From Bimuria novae-zelandiae CBS 107.79 (taxonomy: Eukaryota; Ascomycota; Dothideomycetes; Pleosporales; Didymosphaeriaceae), in assembly GCA_010015655.1 (NCBI GenBank), contig ML976658.1, positions 1,351,978 through 1,415,977 of the forward strand: a stretch of 64,000 nt of DNA, read 5' to 3'. Under the pieces are notes generated by a model that saw nothing but the letters and a program-made list of their open reading frames with translations, was not told the origin of the DNA and searched no databases. Of this stretch, positions 59,487-64,000 are shown piece after piece. Both the position numbers and the translations under genes were made by a program. Position 1 is the stretch's first letter; each line of letters opens with the position of its first letter.

Positions 59487-59566
59487 GGTTAAATGACGCG
59501 CAGGAAGCGATTACCTAATAAGCGCCCAGATTACATGTGTAGCGGGATTTTACGAAACCACCGATA

Positions 59567-61659
59567 GTGCGCCGCGACACTAACGCGCCACCCTAACACT
59601 AGCACCACAGCCAGCAACATAAGGCTATAGAGTTTTACACAAAAGCTTTTATCGCGAAATTTTCTAGAGTTAAGATTTTATAGAGCTGTAGAAGATTACT
59701 AGCTAGTTAAATTATAGATATCTACTTAGTATTCTAATTATTTGGCTATTGCGCGATGCTAGCGCTAATAGCGTAAATATTACTATATTAGCGCGTATAG
59801 ATGCCGGCGTAGGCTTCTTCCTCTTTATAATTATATAAGTAGCTTTTAAAGCATTCTAGCTTCCCTTTTTAGTAATTTTAAGACGTTTTTAAAGTTATTA
59901 TTAAGCCTTGCGAGCCTATTAACGGAGACATTACTTAGTAGCCTAATTAGCTTTCTCCTTAGCGCGCGCATTTCTAGCTATCGTACGTATAATACGCTTC
60001 TCTTATAGTAGACAAGCTTTAAGCTACCTATTTGCTATTTAGATCTCTCTCTACTTACTTTTCTAGAGTTGTAGTTATTGCTTTTTAGCCTTTTGTTAGC
60101 TGAGAGAATCGCGCGCCCTCTATACGCGGGCAGGTGACTAGAAAACCGATCCTCTATGCCACTTATCTAGCTACTTAAAAGGTAGAGTCCTGCCCTTTGT
60201 TTAACACCGTTTCTAGTTTATAAGGGCTTCTCGTAGCCCCTAATTCTCATGCTCTAGGAGCTACTTCTATATAGAGATTAAGTGTATAGTGCGACTTAGC
60301 TTCTTGGCCTTATTACCTCCTCCTGTATTAACAACAACCTTTAAAAGCTAATCGATTTTGCGCTAATTAGACGCGCTAAGTACTAAAGTAGAGCTTTTAC
60401 GCGATTTCTATTTTAGAGACTTATTTTTATTAAATTAACTAAGGATTAGTGTAGGATCTGGCGGCGAGATACCTATATACTTAAAAGCTTTAGTAATTAA
60501 TTACGGCGTAACTAACGTTGTCTAGGCCTTCTAAAATAGTGTAAAGAAGTCTCTTTTAGCGATTGTTAATAGCCCCTAACTCCTATACAGGTATGCGGAG
60601 AGCTTATCGGAGTAGGCGGTAGAAAGAGACTTAAACACACAGACGTCTAGAGGCTGCAGCGTATAAGTGGCGTAAGGGGGAAATATCGCAAGGAGGATCT
60701 TTTTCTAATTATAGTAGTTAATAAAATCTATAGTAACGTGAGATCTATACCTATTAAGGACTAAGAGTCGCTATTGCCGTCAAGCCTTCTCCTTAGTACA
60801 GCGATTAAACACCTATTTTAGCTATTAAAGCCCTATCTCGTTGTTTAACTATCTAGAGGTTAATAAGGTGATAAAGACTCTATAAGAATTAACATTAATT
60901 TCCTTAACCTAGCTTAATTGTAGAGTCTCAGCGTCAGATTAATAGATTAGTAATAGATTAATAGTAGATCTATCGGCGCATATACATGCGATGAGCGAGA
61001 TCCACTCACGACTACCATCCTGGATAGATTGCCTCACTTAGCGACTCTCATATATAGGCCTGTCGAAGATCCTTTTTGACCTGCCGGTGATGCCGAGTAG
61101 GAAGCCTTTTTCGTCCATATTATAGGTATGCTGAGGCTCTATGCCATACTTTATAATTTTCTTATATAGAAGCTTAAAGTAGAGCCTATATCTTGCGCCT
61201 AAATAAACATTATAGCGATTACTATCTAGCCTAGTCGTCCATCGCAAGATCAGGGAGTTAAGGTGGCGCTTAATAAAGTAATTAACTTATCGTATAGAGA
61301 TATCCTTTTTAGTAATAATTAATATAAAGTTTTAGATTATTTAACGCGTAGGGGGTAGACCTTTCTAAGTAAGACGCTATATATACTATAGGAGCTTAGA
61401 TTCTTGTTGTTAGTTAAGATTTTAGCAAGTCTATAGTAGCTATGTACGCGCTTGCATGGCGCGTCTATGCCAGCGCGTTAATGTTAACCGCACAACACTA
61501 AATTCTTCTACAATTTTTCTATATAAGAAAGTTTCTCCAGGTTCTCGTGAGTCGATAGCGATGATTGCAGCCTCAATCGGATCCATATTAGTGGAGATGC
61601 GGCGCGTTAAAGTTGAGGTGCTACATCTGTTGGGGTGGCGCGTTAGTGTCGCGGCGCAC
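59567..61659 (-). mobile_element. Fot1-3, Fot1/pogo DNA transposon
   Basis: 2093 bp with inverted ends GTGCGCCGCGACACTAACGC followed by GCCACCC. Left TA (59565-59566) is the same TA that ends Tc1-like element 2; the right flank reads TG, not TA. The terminal sequence differs from Fot1-1 and Fot1-2, so it is a separate family of the same superfamily. One minus-strand transposase, RIP-damaged. Confidence 0.88.
59650..61586 (-). pseudogene. Fot1-3 transposase remnant
   Basis: Starts MDPIEAAI at 61586, like the starts of Fot1-1 and Fot1-2. An open piece at 61038-61247 holds the block TYNMDEKGFLLGITGRSKRI around the first catalytic Asp. The remaining DDE region (about 60650-61000) and basic C-terminus (about 59950-60250) are recognisable only in outline because of stops. 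The 3' end is approximate. Confidence 0.8.
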
Positions 61660-63120
61660 TGACTGTCTCGGCAGGGTATTAGCGAGCACCACCAACGTGC
61701 TCAAAGTGCCATGTGCAAGGCCACAATAGGACTCAATATAGAAGCAATTAGGAATATTTTGTACATATATTTATATAGGTTTAATTCAGTTGTTGTTTAG
61801 CTATCTGTTAAAAAGGCGCACGCGTTTGGTGGGGTGCGCAGCTCACTGGTGGATTACGTTATATCTTTTATATTAGTAAGCTAGGACGGGAATTCTTACT
61901 CGTCTACCCTTAATACATGCTAAATAATTATCTACTTTTTAGTACATATTAGCTTTATTATGTTAGGCATGTAATCGCGTTATAAAGAGGCTTTAGTAAG
62001 TTAATTACTAAATATTTTTTAAGGTACTTCATAAATCTTCATAGCACGTTACTAAGATAGTATTATATTACGTTTAATATTCTAAATAGCAAGCTATATA
62101 TTTATTTTATTTAAGGACTTTTTTACGTTCTTGTGTTAAAGTATCACGAGTTGTGTAAAGTTTAGTCTGGTCTTGGCGAAAGTGAGCGGCTCGTCTAGAT
62201 AAGCGACTCGCCCGTAAGGTACGTTATAGTTACTAGATTAAAAGCTTAACATATAACTATATTAACTATATTATAAAGGCAGAGTTCTTACTAGACTTTT
62301 GCGTAGCTTAGAAATAATTAAATATAAAAAAGAATATTTACGTAAGCTTTTAAGGCGCTAGCCTAGTTCTATAAAACTAAAAAGTAGTAATATTAAAGCC
62401 TAATATTAAGCTCTATACGCTAACACTACCTATACTAAAGTTTTTTTTTTTTTTAAAAAAAAGCTAAAATATTAAGTAACGCGCATAATGTAAAGGCTTA
62501 ATTAAAAATAATTTATTATAAAATTTAAAGTTATAAGAGTTTATTACCTACTTTTATAATTATAATACTTAATTAACTTAATAAAGGCGCTAAATTAAGA
62601 CCTTATAAAATTATACTCATACGTAATTAAATTGCAAGGCTTAAATTAGTAAATAAAATAGCTATAATATTTAAAAAGTAATAAAGAAAGCGAATATAAA
62701 AGTAAAACACCCTTATAAAGGTAAAGGTAAAAGAAATTAATACTTAAAAGGATATTAAGTAGTAGCTAAAGAGTAAAATACATTAAGATAAAGCGTAGTT
62801 AAGTACTAGTTAGTAAGATTTAACACGCTATAACTACTATAAAGAGCCTAAGTATAATGCATAAACGTGTGTAAAGCGTACTATAAATACTATAAAATTT
62901 AAAATAGCAATTATATACTATTATTTTATTATATTATTAAGAGAGGTTGCTATAAAAGTGTATAAAGTTAGTGGGGTGCGGCGCTCGCTTATTAATCGCG
63001 TGGTAAAGAAACGTAATATCTTATATGTAAGAAAATCATTTAAAATAATTAAGTAGTTATAGGGTTATGTAGCTTTAAAGTTACTAGTTTTTTTTTTTTT
63101 TTTTTATTTAACTAGTAAAA
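61660..63120. other. AT-rich relic with two related direct repeats
   Basis: Host-like sequence continues to about 61740, then composition turns very AT-rich with poly-T runs (62443 and 63090 areas). Two related GC-richer words in direct orientation, GGTGGGGTGCGCAGCTC near 61829 and AGTGGGGTGCGGCGCTC near 62970, are each followed by an AACGTAATATCTT-like word. They could be LTR or terminal remnants of a RIPed element of about 1.2 kb. No coding signal. Confidence 0.4.
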
Positions 63121-63128
63121 AGCGTTGC

Positions 63129-63147
63129 ATTACGCGCACGGACACGG
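63129..63147 (-). repeat. orphan Fot1-type terminal repeat
   Basis: ATTACGCGCACGGACACGG equals the right end of Fot1-2 at 46563-46581. No matching left end or transposase is in range. It is probably the stub of a deleted or truncated copy, at the boundary between the AT-rich relic and normal sequence. Confidence 0.75.
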
Positions 63148-63648
63148 GAGATCGCCGGGGCGAGCCCACTTACCCTATTCCCAACACGCGCGCGAGCCAA
63201 GCGCTCGAGCAGCCACAGAAACGAATCTTGCGGTGGGATATGAACAAACTTGTAATCTCATCTAACGACCACACGACTATGGCCCCGCCTCGTTGAACAC
63301 ACTCGCACGTACAGCTCAAAGTTGTTCATGGTATTACTTATCCTGGGGTAACACACTGGTGATTGATTAGGGTCTTTCTGGCCCACTTTCACATTTACAC
63401 GACATGGGAAGAAACGTTCTTCCCTCGCAAAAACTGGGGAAGGAACATTCTTCCTCACGTAGGAAAGACCTCAGTTCGGCTTCATTCTAGGAGCTCTGGT
63501 CGCTTCTTCTTCGCATCCCATTGACTATGTATCTTAGTGTCAGTTCCCTGCATGCTGGCCGTGAATTGGAATGTTTCAAGGACAGCGGTCGGACTGATAG
63601 CATCCTCCAAAACAAAGGAAACATCAAGGCCATCTGGCCCAAAGCACA
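63148..63648. other. non-RIPed spacer 3' of the Gly/Cys-rich gene
   Basis: GC-neutral with no convincing gene. The minus frame 63258-63458 is short and unrecognised. GAAGAAACGTTCTTCC near 63410 and GGAAGGAACATTCTTCC near 63437 are related palindrome-like words that could form hairpins, possibly in the 3' region of the neighbouring gene. Confidence 0.35.
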
Positions 63649-64000
63649 TCATTCACCACCGCCGCCACCACATCCTCCACCACCGCTGTCTCCACCGCCA
63701 CCGCATCCTCCTCCTCCGTTCCCGCCACCCGAACTGCAGCCCTCACAACCGACGCTGTATATGCATACGTTAGAACCCCCAGTTCCCCCACAACTGGAAC
63801 GACATGCAGGTTTATTGCTCGGATTTGCACAGTTCCCAACACTCGCGCCTTCGGCGCATGTCCCGGCTATACAGCCCCCGCCAGTAGTTCGATCACCTCC
63901 GGAATGCTCACAGCTCGGATCAGCGTAATATGGTACACCCACCGGGTAGTACGCGGGGTAGTACATAGGATAGCCATAGGGCCCGTATACACATGCGTCG
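63649..64000 (-). CDS. Gly/Cys-rich protein, C-terminal part, runs off the right edge
   Basis: Minus-strand frame open from the window edge to a TGA at 63649. From the edge it reads a Tyr/Pro-rich stretch (PMYYPAYYPVGVPYYADP), a Cys-spaced middle (CIAGTCAEGASVGNCANPSN, then ACRSSCGG and CIYSVGCEGC) and a tail of Gly runs broken by single Cys. No RIP damage. Low-complexity Gly/Cys tails occur in fungal secreted or wall-associated proteins, but no signal peptide can be seen because the start lies outside. The plus frame over the same bases (63521-63928) is a His/Pro mirror and less likely. Confidence 0.6.
   Translation of the reverse strand, partial: DACVYGPYGYPMYYPAYYPVGVPYYADPSCEHSGGDRTTGGGCIAGTCAEGASVGNCANPSNKPACRSSCGGTGGSNVCIYSVGCEGCSSGGGNGGGGCGGGGDSGGGGCGGGGGE

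Larger units (their letters stand above)
51035..59564 (+). mobile_element. Tc1-like element 2, with accessory gene and nested copia-3
   Basis: Inverted ends at 51038-51113 and 59488-59564 share GTTTCGTAAAATCCCGCTAC and further inner matches (AATCG.TTCC.GCGCGTCATTT). The right end (reverse complement) begins TCGGTGG after a TA (59565-59566); the left begins TTGTCGTTTCG after a TA at 51033-51034. Without copia-3 and its 5-bp target copy it is about 3250 bp. Layout equals Tc1-like element 1: transposase left, accessory gene right on the other strand. Confidence 0.86.

Noticed and set aside
63521..63928. 135-aa plus-strand Pro/His-rich frame
   Set aside because: Mirror of the Gly/Cys-rich minus frame; the minus frame has regular Cys spacing and stays open to the edge.
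9120..64000. Shared word ACACATGCGTCGG near 9141 and, inverted or overlapping, at the right edge near 63985
   Set aside because: Only about 13 bases match, with no extension; probably chance.

Overview
The window is a fungal, filamentous-ascomycete-type (Pezizomycotina) accessory region. The evidence is: short spliceosomal introns (45-80 nt, GT-AG and one GC-AG); a fungal multidomain GH18 chitinase; a typical fungal transposon set (Ty3 chromovirus, Ty1/copia, Tad-like LINE, Fot1/pogo, Tc1-like); and heavy repeat-induced point mutation (RIP). In nearly every element CpA/TpG has become TpA, so Trp and Gln codons read as stops and catalytic Asp/Glu codons read as Asn/Lys. GC-rich, little-mutated blocks alternate with TA-saturated blocks. 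The species cannot be named from sequence alone. I see no tRNA, rRNA or CRISPR.

Layout. 1-1034: AT-rich relic with telomere-like CCTAA repeats. 1040-6852: minus-strand Ty3/gypsy chromovirus with TSD ACTAG. 7240-8570: copy A of a dispersed segment whose copy B is at 35875-37061. 9345-31569: the C-terminal ~840 codons of a GH18 chitinase, split by two insertions of one copia family: copia-1 (10933-24886, plus, TSD GAAAA) and copia-2 (25391-30851, minus, TSD GTGTT). Copia-1 contains a Tad-like LINE (12925-21394, 18-bp TSD), which in turn contains a MITE (13445-13728) and a Fot1/pogo element (13734-15842). Removing each element at its target duplication restores the host reading frame.

32357-33421 is an intact ankyrin-repeat gene, the best candidate for a functional gene here. 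33422-35870 holds only weak coding signals. 37067-42556 is copia-4: identical 107-bp LTRs, TSD AATAT, one gag-pol frame broken only by stops, and a half-tRNA initiator-Met primer site. 42755-46794 is a multi-exon chromodomain gene, cut inside the chromodomain by a second Fot1 element (44483-46581).

46967-50558 and 51035-59564 are two Tc1-like elements. Both carry a related second gene on the opposite strand, and both share asymmetric termini with the MITE. The second is interrupted by copia-3 (54210-59486, TSD GGTTA) and abuts a third Fot1 element (59567-61659). The window ends with an AT-rich relic, an orphan Fot1 end (63129-63147), and the C-terminus of a Gly/Cys-rich minus-strand protein running off the right edge.

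How it fits together: the host genes (chitinase, chromodomain protein) are degraded by serial insertion, and RIP inactivated the elements. The nesting gives a relative order of events. The least ordinary observation is the conserved convergent accessory gene in the two Tc1-like elements.
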